DNA of 64,000 nt from Stenotrophomonas sp. Ste86 (lineage in GTDB: Bacteria > Pseudomonadota > Gammaproteobacteria > Xanthomonadales > Xanthomonadaceae), in assembly GCF_024519465.1 (NCBI RefSeq), contig NZ_JALJRW010000007.1, positions 108,361-172,360 of the forward strand. The letters are read 5' to 3'. This document shows positions 31,334 through 39,960 of this stretch, piece after piece. The first letter of the stretch is position 1. Each line of letters begins with the position of its first letter. The notes below the pieces were generated by a model. The model was given only the letters and a program-made list of their open reading frames with translations. It was not told where the DNA came from and did no database searches. The translations under genes were made by a program, and so were the position numbers.

Positions 31334-32191
31334 ATGGGGACGATCGTGTTGCTGCCGATCGGGGTCGATGACAGCGCCCTGGACCGCTGCCTGGGCGCGC
31401 TGGATGCCGGCACCCCGGCCGACACCGCGCTGTGGCTGGCCGATGACGGCCAGGCCGGGCCACGCGCGCAGGCGGTGATCGCGCACTGGCTGGCACACAC
31501 GCCGTTGCAGGCCGAGTACACCCGGCGCGCCAGCAGCATCGGCGAGGTCGCCCACCTGGATGAAATGCTGCGCGCCTGCGCAGGCGCGGATGTGGTGGTG
31601 CTGGCGCCCGACGCCATCCCCGCGCCGGGTTGGCTGCAGCAGCTCGATGCCTGCTTCGCGCGCGATGCCTCGATCGGCTCGGCCACCCCGTGGTGCAATG
31701 CCGGTGAGACCGCCGCATGGCCACGCCTGGGCGAGATCGACCCGGTGCCGGCCGACCTGGCGGCGATGGCCCAGGCCTGCGCAGCATTGCCGCCGATGCA
31801 CCCGGAACTGCCCTCGGCCGTGACCCACGCGGTGCTGCTGCGCGCCAACGCGCGGCGCAAGGCCGGTGGACTGGACATGCACAGCTACGGGTCCTGGAAC
31901 GCCGCGCTGGTCGACCTCAGCCTGCGCATGGCGGGCCTGGGCTGGCGCAATGCACTGTGCGAAACCGCGTTCGTCGCCCGCGCCAGCGAAGGCCGTGCGT
32001 TCGATGGCGACATGGACGCGCTCGGCACGCGCTGGCCCGGCTGGCAGCCGCGGCTGGCCGCGTTCCTGATGACCGACCCTCTGCGCCAGATGCGCGACAC
32101 ACTGCAGCAGCTGCACCGGCAGGCGATAATGCCGCGGTCCCAGGGCGATCTGTTCGCCGTGCCCGCCGCCCCACCGGAGTCACCTGCTTGA
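31334..32191 (+). CDS. Glycosyltransferase family 2-like protein
   Basis: Predicted cytoplasmic glycosyltransferase of 285 aa with a GT-A-like start (IVLLPIGVDDSALDRCLGAL) and an LADDG segment where GT2 enzymes bind the nucleotide. VVVLAPDAIPAPGWLQQ stands at the metal-binding position, although a classical DXD is not obvious. AGGAGG sits just before the ATG. The TTG start of the next glycosyltransferase overlaps its stop, so the two are co-translated. Donor and acceptor are unknown. Confidence 0.7.
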   Translation: MGTIVLLPIGVDDSALDRCLGALDAGTPADTALWLADDGQAGPRAQAVIAHWLAHTPLQAEYTRRASSIGEVAHLDEMLRACAGADVVVLAPDAIPAPGWLQQLDACFARDASIGSATPWCNAGETAAWPRLGEIDPVPADLAAMAQACAALPPMHPELPSAVTHAVLLRANARRKAGGLDMHSYGSWNAALVDLSLRMAGLGWRNALCETAFVARASEGRAFDGDMDALGTRWPGWQPRLAAFLMTDPLRQMRDTLQQLHRQAIMPRSQGDLFAVPAAPPESPA

Positions 32192-33024
32192 GCCTTGCCA
32201 TTGCCGCGATCATCGTCAGCTACCAGAGTGCCAGCACCCTGGACAGCTGCCTGACCCGGCTGCGCGCCGCCCGCGGCGTGGTCGAGATCCGGGTGGTGGA
32301 CAACGGGTCCAGCGACGGCACCCTGGAGATCATGCAGCGCCACGCCAGCGCCGACCCGCGCGTGCGTTTCATCGCTAATCCGGACAACCCCGGCTTTGCC
32401 GCCGCCAACAACCAGGGCGTGGCCGCCAGCCAGGCACCGTGGCTGGCCTTCATCAACCCGGACCTGATGGTCGACGCCGAGACCCTGGCGCAGCTGTGCG
32501 AGCGTGCGAGGGGCATCGGTGACTGCCTGCTGGGGGTCGAACAGGTCGATGAGCACGGCCAGCCCGATGCGGCGGTGCGCCGTCGCGATCCGGATTTCGG
32601 CGCGATGCTGCGCTCGCCCGGGCAGGGCGCGAAGCTGGCCCTCCCTGCTGATCCGAATCAGTCGCTGCAGCCGGTGCCGGCGCTGTCCGGCGCGCTGCTG
32701 CTGATGCCACGCACGCTGTTCGACCGCATCGGCGGCTGGGATGCCGGCTACCGCCTGCATGCCGAAGACCTGGACCTGTGCCGCCGGGTGCGCCAGGCCG
32801 GTGCGCTGGTGGCGATCGCCAATGACCTGAAGGTCGTCCACGTGCGTGGCGTCTCCAGTCGCTCGCGCCCGTTCTTCGTCGAGTGGCACAAGCATCGCGG
32901 CCTGTGGCGCTATTTCCGCAAGTTCGAAGCCGGCCAGCGCAGTCTGCCGGTGCAGGGCGCGGTGTTCGCCGCGATCTGGGCCCACGCGCTCGTGCAGATC
33001 CCGCGGCTGCTCCGCGCGCGCTGA
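32188..33024 (+). CDS. Glycosyltransferase family 2 (rhamnosyltransferase-like)
   Basis: Predicted cytoplasmic GT-A glycosyltransferase of 278 aa. Nucleotide-sugar motif [10 protein letters not shown] (about 32-41), the [11 protein letters not shown] loop, INPDLMVD (about 89-96) as the metal-binding DXD equivalent, and [15 protein letters not shown] (about 191-205) as the catalytic ED region are all present. This pattern is typical of rhamnosyl- and related transferases. The TTG at 32188 overlaps the upstream stop (TTGA) and has GGAG eight bases before it. It could act on LPS or on the polysaccharide encoded downstream, but a terminator separates them. Confidence 0.82.
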   Translation: MSLAIAAIIVSYQSASTLDSCLTRLRAARGVVEIRVVDNGSSDGTLEIMQRHASADPRVRFIANPDNPGFAAANNQGVAASQAPWLAFINPDLMVDAETLAQLCERARGIGDCLLGVEQVDEHGQPDAAVRRRDPDFGAMLRSPGQGAKLALPADPNQSLQPVPALSGALLLMPRTLFDRIGGWDAGYRLHAEDLDLCRRVRQAGALVAIANDLKVVHVRGVSSRSRPFFVEWHKHRGLWRYFRKFEAGQRSLPVQGAVFAAIWAHALVQIPRLLRAR

Positions 33025-33058
33025 CCGCCGGGCGTTGGTCGGTACATCCGGGCAGGCG

Positions 33059-33064
33059 CATAAT
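33059..33064 (+). promoter_or_regulatory. pncB promoter -10 element, probably leaderless transcript
   Basis: CATAAT ends six bases before the pncB ATG at 33071, with TTGGTC at 33035-33040 as an 18-bp-spaced -35. A start site at the usual distance would be the A of ATG, and no Shine-Dalgarno is present. The N terminus of PncB is conserved, so the start codon is well fixed. Confidence 0.55.
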
Positions 33065-33070
33065 CCGGGC

Positions 33071-34246
33071 ATGATCATCCAGTCCCTGCTCGACACCGAC
33101 CTGTACAAATTCACCATGATGCAGGCGGTGCTGCATCAGCATCCCGGTGCCCAGGTCCAGTACCGGTTCAAGTGCCGCACCCCGGGTATCGACCTGGCCG
33201 CCTACATCGATCAGATCAACCAAGAGATCGATCACCTGTGCCGCCTGCGCTTCAGCGCCGACGAGCTCGACTACATGCGCGGGCTGCGTTTCGTCAAACC
33301 GGACTTCGCCGATTTCCTCGGTCTGTTCCACCTGGACCGCAAGTACATCGATCTGCGCCCGTCGGACAGCGTGCCCGGCGAGATCGACCTGAACATCACC
33401 GGCCCGTGGCTGCATACCATCCTGTTTGAAGTGCCGCTGCTGGCGATCATCAACGAGGTCTGGTTCCGCAACACCACCACGCCGGACTTCGCCGAAGGCG
33501 AGCGTCGCCTGCAGGCCAAGACCGCGCTGCTGCGCGATACCCCGGGCTTCGAGCTGTGCCGCATCGCCGATTACGGCAGCCGCCGCCGCTACTCGCGTGA
33601 CTGGCATGCGCGCATGCTGCCGATGCTGCGCGAAGCGCTGGGTGCGCAGTTCGTGGGCACCAGCAACGTGCATTTCGCCCGCCTGTACGGCATGACCCCG
33701 CACGGCACCATGGCCCACGAATACCTGCAGGCGTTCCAGGCGCTGGGGCCGCGGCTGCGCGATTCGCAGGTGGCCGCGCTGGAATCGTGGGCGCGCGAAT
33801 ACCGCGGCGACCTCGGCATCGCGTTGTCCGACGTGGTCGGGCTGGACGCCTTCCTGCGCGATTTCGACATGTATTTCTGCAAGCTGTTCGATGGTGTGCG
33901 CCACGATTCCGGCGATCCCTTCGCCTGGGGCGACCGCATGCTGGCCCACTTCCAGGACCGTCGCGTGGATCCGCGCAGCAAGGTGCTGGTGTTCAGCGAT
34001 GGCTTGAACATCGAGAAGGTGATGCAGCTGTTCGACTACTTCCGCGGCCGCTGCCAGGTCGCTTTCGGTGTCGGCACGCACCTCACCAACGACCTCGGCC
34101 CGACCCCGCTCAACATCGTCATCAAGATGGTCCGCTGCAACGGCCAGCCGGTGGCCAAACTCAGCGATTCGCCGGGCAAGAGCATGTGCGACGACCCCGG
34201 CTACCTGGCCTATCTGCGCCAGGTATTCGAACTTTCACCTGAGTGA
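33071..34246 (+). CDS. pncB: PncB, nicotinate phosphoribosyltransferase
   Basis: NAD salvage enzyme: nicotinate + PRPP + ATP gives nicotinate mononucleotide + PPi + ADP + Pi. The 391-aa product opens with the family signature [15 protein letters not shown]. It carries the substrate loop [18 protein letters not shown] and PHGTMAHE with the regulatory histidine that is phosphorylated, then GVRHDSGDP and the phosphate-binding [10 protein letters not shown]. Length agrees with the E. coli enzyme (about 400 aa). It is isolated by its own promoter and a terminator. Confidence 0.96.
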   Translation: MIIQSLLDTDLYKFTMMQAVLHQHPGAQVQYRFKCRTPGIDLAAYIDQINQEIDHLCRLRFSADELDYMRGLRFVKPDFADFLGLFHLDRKYIDLRPSDSVPGEIDLNITGPWLHTILFEVPLLAIINEVWFRNTTTPDFAEGERRLQAKTALLRDTPGFELCRIADYGSRRRYSRDWHARMLPMLREALGAQFVGTSNVHFARLYGMTPHGTMAHEYLQAFQALGPRLRDSQVAALESWAREYRGDLGIALSDVVGLDAFLRDFDMYFCKLFDGVRHDSGDPFAWGDRMLAHFQDRRVDPRSKVLVFSDGLNIEKVMQLFDYFRGRCQVAFGVGTHLTNDLGPTPLNIVIKMVRCNGQPVAKLSDSPGKSMCDDPGYLAYLRQVFELSPE

Positions 34247-34288
34247 AACGCGCACAAAAGCAACAATGAAGTGCACCTTGGGGCAATA

Positions 34289-34312
34289 AGTGACGCACAG
34301 CGTCACTTTTCT
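34289..34312 (+). terminator. pncB terminator
   Basis: Perfect 8-bp stem AGTGACGC/GCGTCACT with a 3-nt loop, followed by TTTCTT. It separates pncB from the downstream polysaccharide operon. Confidence 0.75.
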
Positions 34313-34316
34313 TAGG

Positions 34317-34338
34317 AAATGTGATCCACATCACGTTG
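34317..34338 (+). promoter_or_regulatory. CRP/Clp binding site upstream of the polysaccharide operon
   Basis: The 22-mer has the half-sites TGTGA-N6-TCACG within AAATGTGATC...ATCACGTT and matches 18 of 22 positions of the E. coli CRP consensus. Its centre is about 90 bp before the wecB start and about 40 bp upstream of a TACGAT -10-like element (34365-34370). In xanthomonads this sequence is bound by Clp, whose DNA binding is antagonised by c-di-GMP. Confidence 0.7.
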
Positions 34339-34417
34339 CACTGGCTAGCTCTCGCCACTTGGCCTACGATTTGCGTGATGGAAGTCACACTCGTTGGTCA
34401 TCACAGGGAGCTGTCCG

Positions 34418-35599
34418 GTGAAGGTTCTATCTGTTTTCGGTACCCGTCCTGAAGCGATCAAGATGGGACCGCTGGTCCGGGCGCTGCACGCCGCGCCGGA
34501 TATCGAGTCCATTGTCTGCATCACCGGGCAACACCGTGCGATGCTTGATCAGGTGATGTCGCTGTTCGACATCCAGCCCGATCACGACCTCGATGTGATG
34601 GTGGCCAACCAGACCCTCAACGGGCTGTGCTCGCGCCTGTTCGCCAAACTCGATGCCCTCTACGAACAGGTACAGCCGGACCGGGTGCTGGTGCACGGCG
34701 ATACCAGCACGGCCATGACCGCGGCATTGGCCGCTTTCCAGCGCCGCATCCCGGTGGGGCATGTCGAGGCCGGCCTGCGTACCGGCGACCTGCAGCAGCC
34801 GTGGCCGGAAGAAATGAACCGCCGCGTCATCGACGTGGTCGCCGACCATCTGTTCGCCCCGACCGACAGCTCGCGCTACAACCTGGAACAGGAAAACCTG
34901 GCCGGGCGCATCAGCGTGACCGGCAACACCGTCATCGACGCGCTCAAGCAGACCGTGGAGCGCATCGACCAGGATGCCGCGCTGCGTGCATCGATCGATG
35001 CGCAGTTCCCGTTCCTGCAGGCCGACCGCAAGCTGCTGCTGGTCACCGGCCACCGCCGCGAAAACTTCGGCGGCGGCTTCGAGAACATCTGTCGCGCGCT
35101 GGCCGAACTGGCGCAGCGTCCGGACCTGCAGATCGTCTACCCGGTGCATCTCAATCCGAACGTGCAGGGGCCGGTGCATGCGCACCTGGGCGGCCTGGAC
35201 AACGTGCACCTGATCGCACCGCAGGATTACCTCAACTTCGTCCGCCTGATGCAGCGCGCGCACGTGGTGCTGACCGACTCCGGTGGGGTGCAGGAAGAAG
35301 CCCCGGCGCTGGGCCGGCCGGTGCTGGTGATGCGTGATGTCACCGAGCGGCCCGAAGCGGTGCAGGCCGGCGTTGTCCGCCTGGTCGGCACCGATCCTGC
35401 GCGGATCGTGGCGGCCGTGCATGCCGCCTGCGATGCGCCGCAGGTGGCGGCGCACTTCATCGCCGACGCCAGTCCGTACGGCGATGGCCGGGCCTCGGCG
35501 CGGATCGTTGCTGCATTGCGTGGTCAGCGGTTCGACGAGTTTGTGGCCGCCCACGCCGTCCCGATGTCCCACACCTCCCTTTCAGAACTGACGCCATGA
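34418..35599 (+). CDS. wecB: WecB/MnaA-type UDP-N-acetylglucosamine 2-epimerase
   Basis: Cytoplasmic, non-hydrolysing epimerase that converts UDP-GlcNAc to UDP-ManNAc. The 393-aa product starts at GTG 34418, which has AGGGAG upstream and places VFGTRPEAIKM near the N terminus. Other family motifs are VHGDTSTAMTAALAAF, VEAGLRTGD, PWPEEMNRR, TGHRRENFGGG and TDSGGVQEEAPALGRPVLVMR. It leads an eleven-gene operon and supplies the likely sugar for the NfrB-like synthase, as wecB does for the E. coli NGR glycan. No ManNAc dehydrogenase (wecC) is present, so the sugar probably stays ManNAc. Confidence 0.93.
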   Translation: MKVLSVFGTRPEAIKMGPLVRALHAAPDIESIVCITGQHRAMLDQVMSLFDIQPDHDLDVMVANQTLNGLCSRLFAKLDALYEQVQPDRVLVHGDTSTAMTAALAAFQRRIPVGHVEAGLRTGDLQQPWPEEMNRRVIDVVADHLFAPTDSSRYNLEQENLAGRISVTGNTVIDALKQTVERIDQDAALRASIDAQFPFLQADRKLLLVTGHRRENFGGGFENICRALAELAQRPDLQIVYPVHLNPNVQGPVHAHLGGLDNVHLIAPQDYLNFVRLMQRAHVVLTDSGGVQEEAPALGRPVLVMRDVTERPEAVQAGVVRLVGTDPARIVAAVHAACDAPQVAAHFIADASPYGDGRASARIVAALRGQRFDEFVAAHAVPMSHTSLSELTP

Positions 35600-37809
35600 C
35601 CAACACCATCCGTAGTACCGCACGCTTCCCCAAGGTATTACCGCTGGTCTTGGCCTTGGCCTTCCCACTCAGCCCTGCGATGGCGGCCGACACCGCCGCC
35701 GGGCAGTTCAGCGAGTGGGCCGGCGATGCCACGGTGACCCGCAGCATGACCCTGCGCGAGCTGGGCTTCCGCCAGCCGATCACGCTCAGCGGGCAGGAAA
35801 GCCAGCGCGAGATCTACCTGCCGGTACCGGCAGGCGTGCCGACCCGCGACGCGCAGCTGCAGCTCGATGGCCGCTACGTGCGCGGGCATACCGGGCGCAG
35901 CTCGGGGCTGTGGTCGGTGGATGGCGACCCGGTCGCCGCGCGCTCGATCACCGATCCGCAGGGCGATGCCAGCCAGCTGCTGGCCATCGACGGCCTGCCG
36001 CGCGACAACGGCTTCGTGCGGGTCAATGTGGGCTGGTGGTCGGTCGTATCCGACTACCGCTGCGCCGACCAGAGCGCGCCAGCCAACGTGCTGCGGCTGT
36101 CGCCGGATTCGCGTTTCAGCTACCGCTTCGATGGCCGTGCCGTGAATACCGTCGCCAAGGCCTGGGGCGCATTGCCGGCACGGGTGCGGCTGCTGGTCGA
36201 TGGCAAGGCGCTGCAGGCACCGGCCTATGACGCCGCCTGGCGCGTCGGTGCGGCATTGCGCAACGGCGGCAAACAGGTCGAGGTGGTAGCGCTGCCGGCA
36301 GTGGGCAGCACGGTCGACCTGACCGGCATCAGCATCCCCGCCAGCCTGCAGGGCGTGCCGGCCTACGCCGCGCTGGCCGCCGGCGGCGCGCAGCATCGCA
36401 TCGCCAGCCTGGCCGAAGTGGGCGCGCTGCTGTCGCTGCGCGACAGCGGTCCGCTGGCGGTGGATGTGGCGATCAGCAGTGATCCGCTGCGCGCCGGCGT
36501 GCGCGCCGCGCTGGATGCACTGGCCACCGAAGTAGGCGCCAGCAGCAGCGATGCCGCCGCCGCGTTCAGTGCCTGGCGCGGTAGCGACATGGCCGCGCTG
36601 GAGAAAGGGCCGGGCAACGCGTCGGTGAGCGTGGCCGCCGTGGCCGGGCGTCCGACCCTGGTGGTGGCCGCTGCGGCGGGCGGCAAGGTTGCCGGCCTGC
36701 TCAGCGAGCAGTGGCGCAACTACGCCCTGGGCCGCGAGCTGCAGGTGGCCCAGGCCAGCCCGGCGCCGGTCAAGCAGGATGCCGTGCTGCTCAGCCGCCT
36801 GGGCAATATCGCCGGTACGCTGGATATCGTGACCCGTGGCGACCGCAGCGCCACCTTCGAGCTGGGCGCGCTGTCGGCCGATGGCCGACTGCCCGACCAG
36901 GTGGTGATCGACGTCTCGGCCGCCCCCAACGCGGCCGGGCAGGGCGCGGTGGCGAGCATCTATTTCAACGACTACCTGCTCGGTGCCAAGGTGCTGGCCA
37001 CCGACGGCAAGCCGCAACGGCTGACCGCCAAGGTGCCCGCCTATGCACTGGCGGCCCGCAATGAAGTGAAGATCAGCTTCCTGCGCCAGCCGGCGCGGCC
37101 GTACTGCCACGACCCGGCCACCGCGTTCCCGGTGTCGATCCTGCCCAGCAGCCACCTGACCCTGGCCAAGCGCACGCTCGACAGTGATTTCATCGGGGCC
37201 GCCGGCCAGCTCGCACACGCCAATGAGGTGTTCGTCCCGGCGACCTGGCTGCAGGACGCCCCGACGTCGCTGGACAAGGTGATCGCCATCGCCAGCGCGG
37301 TGGGCGTGTCGCCGCAGGCGGCGGAACTGAAGGTGGTGGCGGCCGGCAGCGCGATCAGCCCGGGCCAGCCGTACCTGGCCTTCGCCCTGGCCCCGTCCGG
37401 CATTACGGCGGCCGGACTCAAGGACGGTCGCCTGGTGGTCAATGGCGGCGACGCGCCGCTGCTCGACGTGGCCGGACTCGACCACGCCGCCGCTGTGCAG
37501 GTCGTGGACGGCGGTGGCCACATCGGCGTGCTCTACAACGACCTTGGCCAGCAGGGGCCGTCGCTGGAGGCCCCGTTCCGGCTGCTGCGCGGCGACCTGG
37601 CCGTGCTCGATGGCAGCGGTGTCGTCAGCGATTTCGACAGCAAGGACCCCTATGGTGCCCGCGTGGCCGATGCCGGCAACCCGCAGCCGGTGTGGCAGCA
37701 GCACATGGTGTGGCTGCTGGTGCTGGTCGGGCTGGTGGTGTTCGCGCTGCTGGCCGCACGCGTCGCGCAGATCCGTCGTCGCCGCAAGTCCGGCAGCAGC
37801 GGGCACTGA
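35596..37809 (+). CDS. BcsB-like periplasmic polysaccharide synthase subunit
   Basis: Periplasmic protein tethered by one C-terminal helix, resembling the cellulose synthase partner BcsB. The 737-aa product has a signal peptide (about 1-30, ending PAMA), tandem beta-jellyroll carbohydrate-binding-like and flavodoxin-like segments, and the C-rich region ARPYCHDPATAFPVSILPSSHL typical of BcsB. The terminal helix is VWLLVLVGLVVFALLAARV, followed by a basic tail. ATG overlaps the wecB stop (ATGA). It probably guides the nascent chain from the NfrB-like synthase across the periplasm. No bcsA, bcsC or bcsZ is present, so it is not a cellulose locus. Confidence 0.7.
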   Translation: MTNTIRSTARFPKVLPLVLALAFPLSPAMAADTAAGQFSEWAGDATVTRSMTLRELGFRQPITLSGQESQREIYLPVPAGVPTRDAQLQLDGRYVRGHTGRSSGLWSVDGDPVAARSITDPQGDASQLLAIDGLPRDNGFVRVNVGWWSVVSDYRCADQSAPANVLRLSPDSRFSYRFDGRAVNTVAKAWGALPARVRLLVDGKALQAPAYDAAWRVGAALRNGGKQVEVVALPAVGSTVDLTGISIPASLQGVPAYAALAAGGAQHRIASLAEVGALLSLRDSGPLAVDVAISSDPLRAGVRAALDALATEVGASSSDAAAAFSAWRGSDMAALEKGPGNASVSVAAVAGRPTLVVAAAAGGKVAGLLSEQWRNYALGRELQVAQASPAPVKQDAVLLSRLGNIAGTLDIVTRGDRSATFELGALSADGRLPDQVVIDVSAAPNAAGQGAVASIYFNDYLLGAKVLATDGKPQRLTAKVPAYALAARNEVKISFLRQPARPYCHDPATAFPVSILPSSHLTLAKRTLDSDFIGAAGQLAHANEVFVPATWLQDAPTSLDKVIAIASAVGVSPQAAELKVVAAGSAISPGQPYLAFALAPSGITAAGLKDGRLVVNGGDAPLLDVAGLDHAAAVQVVDGGGHIGVLYNDLGQQGPSLEAPFRLLRGDLAVLDGSGVVSDFDSKDPYGARVADAGNPQPVWQQHMVWLLVLVGLVVFALLAARVAQIRRRRKSGSSGH

Positions 37810-37815
37810 TCGGCC

Positions 37816-39960
37816 GTGAACGGTCTCCCCTGGGATATCCACCTGGCCAACTACTACGCCGCGCTGGAAACAGCCGCGGCGGTGGTAGCGGTGCTGATCC
37901 TGATCTCCAGCCTCGATGACCTGTTCATCGACGTCTGGTACTGGATCCGCGAAAGCTGGCGCACCCTGACCGTCAAGAAACGCCGCGACTACCGCCCGCT
38001 GACCCAACAGGATCTGCTGCAGCGGCCGGAGCAACCGCTGGCGATCATGGTGCCGGCGTGGGCCGAGTACGACGTGATCGCGCAGATGGTGGAAAACATG
38101 ATCGATGTACTCGACTACCGCGAGTACATCGTTTTCGTGGGTACCTATCCCAACGATGCCGAGACCATCGCCGAAGTGGAGCGCATGCGTCGCCGTTACA
38201 AACGCCTGCGCCGGGTCGAGGTGCCGCATGCCGGGCCGACCAGCAAGGCCGACTGCCTGAACTGGCTGATCCTGTCGATCTTCGATTACGAGAAACGCCA
38301 CGACATCGAATTCGCCGGGGTGGTCCTGCATGACAGCGAAGACGTGCTGCACCCGATGGAGCTGCGCTTCTTCAACTACCTGCTGCCGCGCAAGGACATG
38401 ATCCAGCTGCCGGTGACCTCGCTGGACCGCGAGTGGTACGAGCTGATCGCCGGTGTCTACATGGACGAGTTCGCCGAGTGGCACGCCAAGGACCTGGTGG
38501 TGCGCGAAAGCGTGTCCGGCATGGTGCCGTCGGCCGGCGTGGGCACCTGCTTCTCGCGCAAGGCGCTGCTGGCGCTGAGCGCGGCCACCGACAACCAGCC
38601 CTTCAACAACGACAGCCTGACCGAAGATTACGACGTCGGCGCGCGGCTGGCGGCGATGGGCATGCAGTCGATCTTCGCCCGCTTCCCGGTCCAGTTCCGC
38701 GTGCGCCGCCCGTCGTGGTTCGGCTGGGGGCCGGTGCGCGAGAGCACCCAGTCGATGGCGCTGTGCGTGCGCGAATATTTTCCCGACAACTTCCGTGCCT
38801 CGTACCGGCAGAAGGCGCGCTGGGTCCTGGGTATCGGCCTGCAGAGCTGGGAGACGCTGGGTTGGCGCGGCTCGCTGGCGACCAAGTACCTGCTGGCGCG
38901 CGATCGCAAGGGCATCATCACCTCGTTCGTCAGCATCCTCGCCTACTTCATCTTCCTGCAGCTGCTGCTGTTCTGGGTGCTGAAGATGACCGGGCTGTGG
39001 CATACCCAGTTTCCGACCATCTTCCAGGCCGGCACGTGGCAGATGAACATCGCCCTGATCACCACCGCCGCGCTGGCCTCCCGCGTGGTGCAGCGCTTCT
39101 ACTTCGTCAATCTCCTGTATGGGTGGGAACATGCGTTGATGTCGATCCCGCGCATGGTGGTCGGCAACATGATCAACTTCATGGCCACCGCGCGCGCGTG
39201 GCGGATGTTCCTGCTGTACCTGCTGTTCGGCAAGCGCATGGTGTGGGACAAGACCATGCATGATTTCCCCAGCGCCTCGCAGCTGGTGCAGACCCGCAAG
39301 CGGCTGGGCGAACTGCTGACCACCTGGCAGGCGGTCGAACCGGAACGGCTGGAACAGGCACTGCAACAGCAGCAGGGCGGCCGCCAGCAGCCGTTGGGCC
39401 GCATTCTGGTGTCGCAGGGCTGGCTCGACGATGAGACCCTGGCCGAGGCGATTGCCTTCCAAAGTGATCTGCCGCGCGCGTTGATCGACGTGGACTACCT
39501 GCGGGCCGGCGTGTTCCCGTTGTCGGTGGAAGCCTGCGTGCAGTGGCGCCTGCTGCCGCTGCCGGGCACCACGCCCGGCACCCTGTCCATCGCCGTGGCC
39601 AACCCGCTGAACGGGGCCGAGCAGGCGCAACTGCTGCAGGATGTGGAGGCCACCGCGCTGGAGCAGTCGATCGCGCGCGAAAGCGAAGTCAATGCCGGCC
39701 TGCGCCTGATCAGTGGCGAAAGCTACCGCATCGATGCGGTGCCGCTGTTGGGTGATCTGCTGGTGGAAATGCGCTTGATCGCACGCGACCAGTTCGAACG
39801 CGTGCTGGACGAGTACAAGCCGCAGCGCGATGGCCGCATCGGCGACTACCTGGTCAAGCACGGCGTGGCCACCGAGGCGGCCATCGCCGAAGCGGTACGC
39901 GAGCAGCACCGCCGTTCCGGCCAACCCCAGTACAGCGCAGACGGAGAGCTGAAGGCATGA
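37816..39960 (+). CDS. nfrB: NfrB-like c-di-GMP-responsive glycosyltransferase (polysaccharide synthase)
   Basis: Inner-membrane processive GT2 synthase homologous to NfrB of E. coli. The 714-aa product (GTG start, weak ribosome site, 6 bp after the BcsB-like gene) has an N-terminal helix (about 16-36) and a GT-A domain with VPAWAEYDVI, HDSED, LTEDYDVG and the QKARWVLGI acceptor motif. Membrane helices lie around residues 370-400 and 415-430. Two C-terminal MshEN-type segments follow: about 494-560 (KRLGELL..., then PLGRILVSQG) and about 640-705 (LLGDLLVE..., then GRIGDYLVKHG). MshEN domains bind c-di-GMP, so activity is probably switched on by that messenger. Product is inferred to be ManNAc-based from wecB. 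Confidence 0.88.
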   Translation: MNGLPWDIHLANYYAALETAAAVVAVLILISSLDDLFIDVWYWIRESWRTLTVKKRRDYRPLTQQDLLQRPEQPLAIMVPAWAEYDVIAQMVENMIDVLDYREYIVFVGTYPNDAETIAEVERMRRRYKRLRRVEVPHAGPTSKADCLNWLILSIFDYEKRHDIEFAGVVLHDSEDVLHPMELRFFNYLLPRKDMIQLPVTSLDREWYELIAGVYMDEFAEWHAKDLVVRESVSGMVPSAGVGTCFSRKALLALSAATDNQPFNNDSLTEDYDVGARLAAMGMQSIFARFPVQFRVRRPSWFGWGPVRESTQSMALCVREYFPDNFRASYRQKARWVLGIGLQSWETLGWRGSLATKYLLARDRKGIITSFVSILAYFIFLQLLLFWVLKMTGLWHTQFPTIFQAGTWQMNIALITTAALASRVVQRFYFVNLLYGWEHALMSIPRMVVGNMINFMATARAWRMFLLYLLFGKRMVWDKTMHDFPSASQLVQTRKRLGELLTTWQAVEPERLEQALQQQQGGRQQPLGRILVSQGWLDDETLAEAIAFQSDLPRALIDVDYLRAGVFPLSVEACVQWRLLPLPGTTPGTLSIAVANPLNGAEQAQLLQDVEATALEQSIARESEVNAGLRLISGESYRIDAVPLLGDLLVEMRLIARDQFERVLDEYKPQRDGRIGDYLVKHGVATEAAIAEAVREQHRRSGQPQYSADGELKA

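Noticed and set aside
35596..37809. Cellulose operon
   Set aside because: A BcsB-like gene is present but bcsA, bcsC and bcsZ are not.
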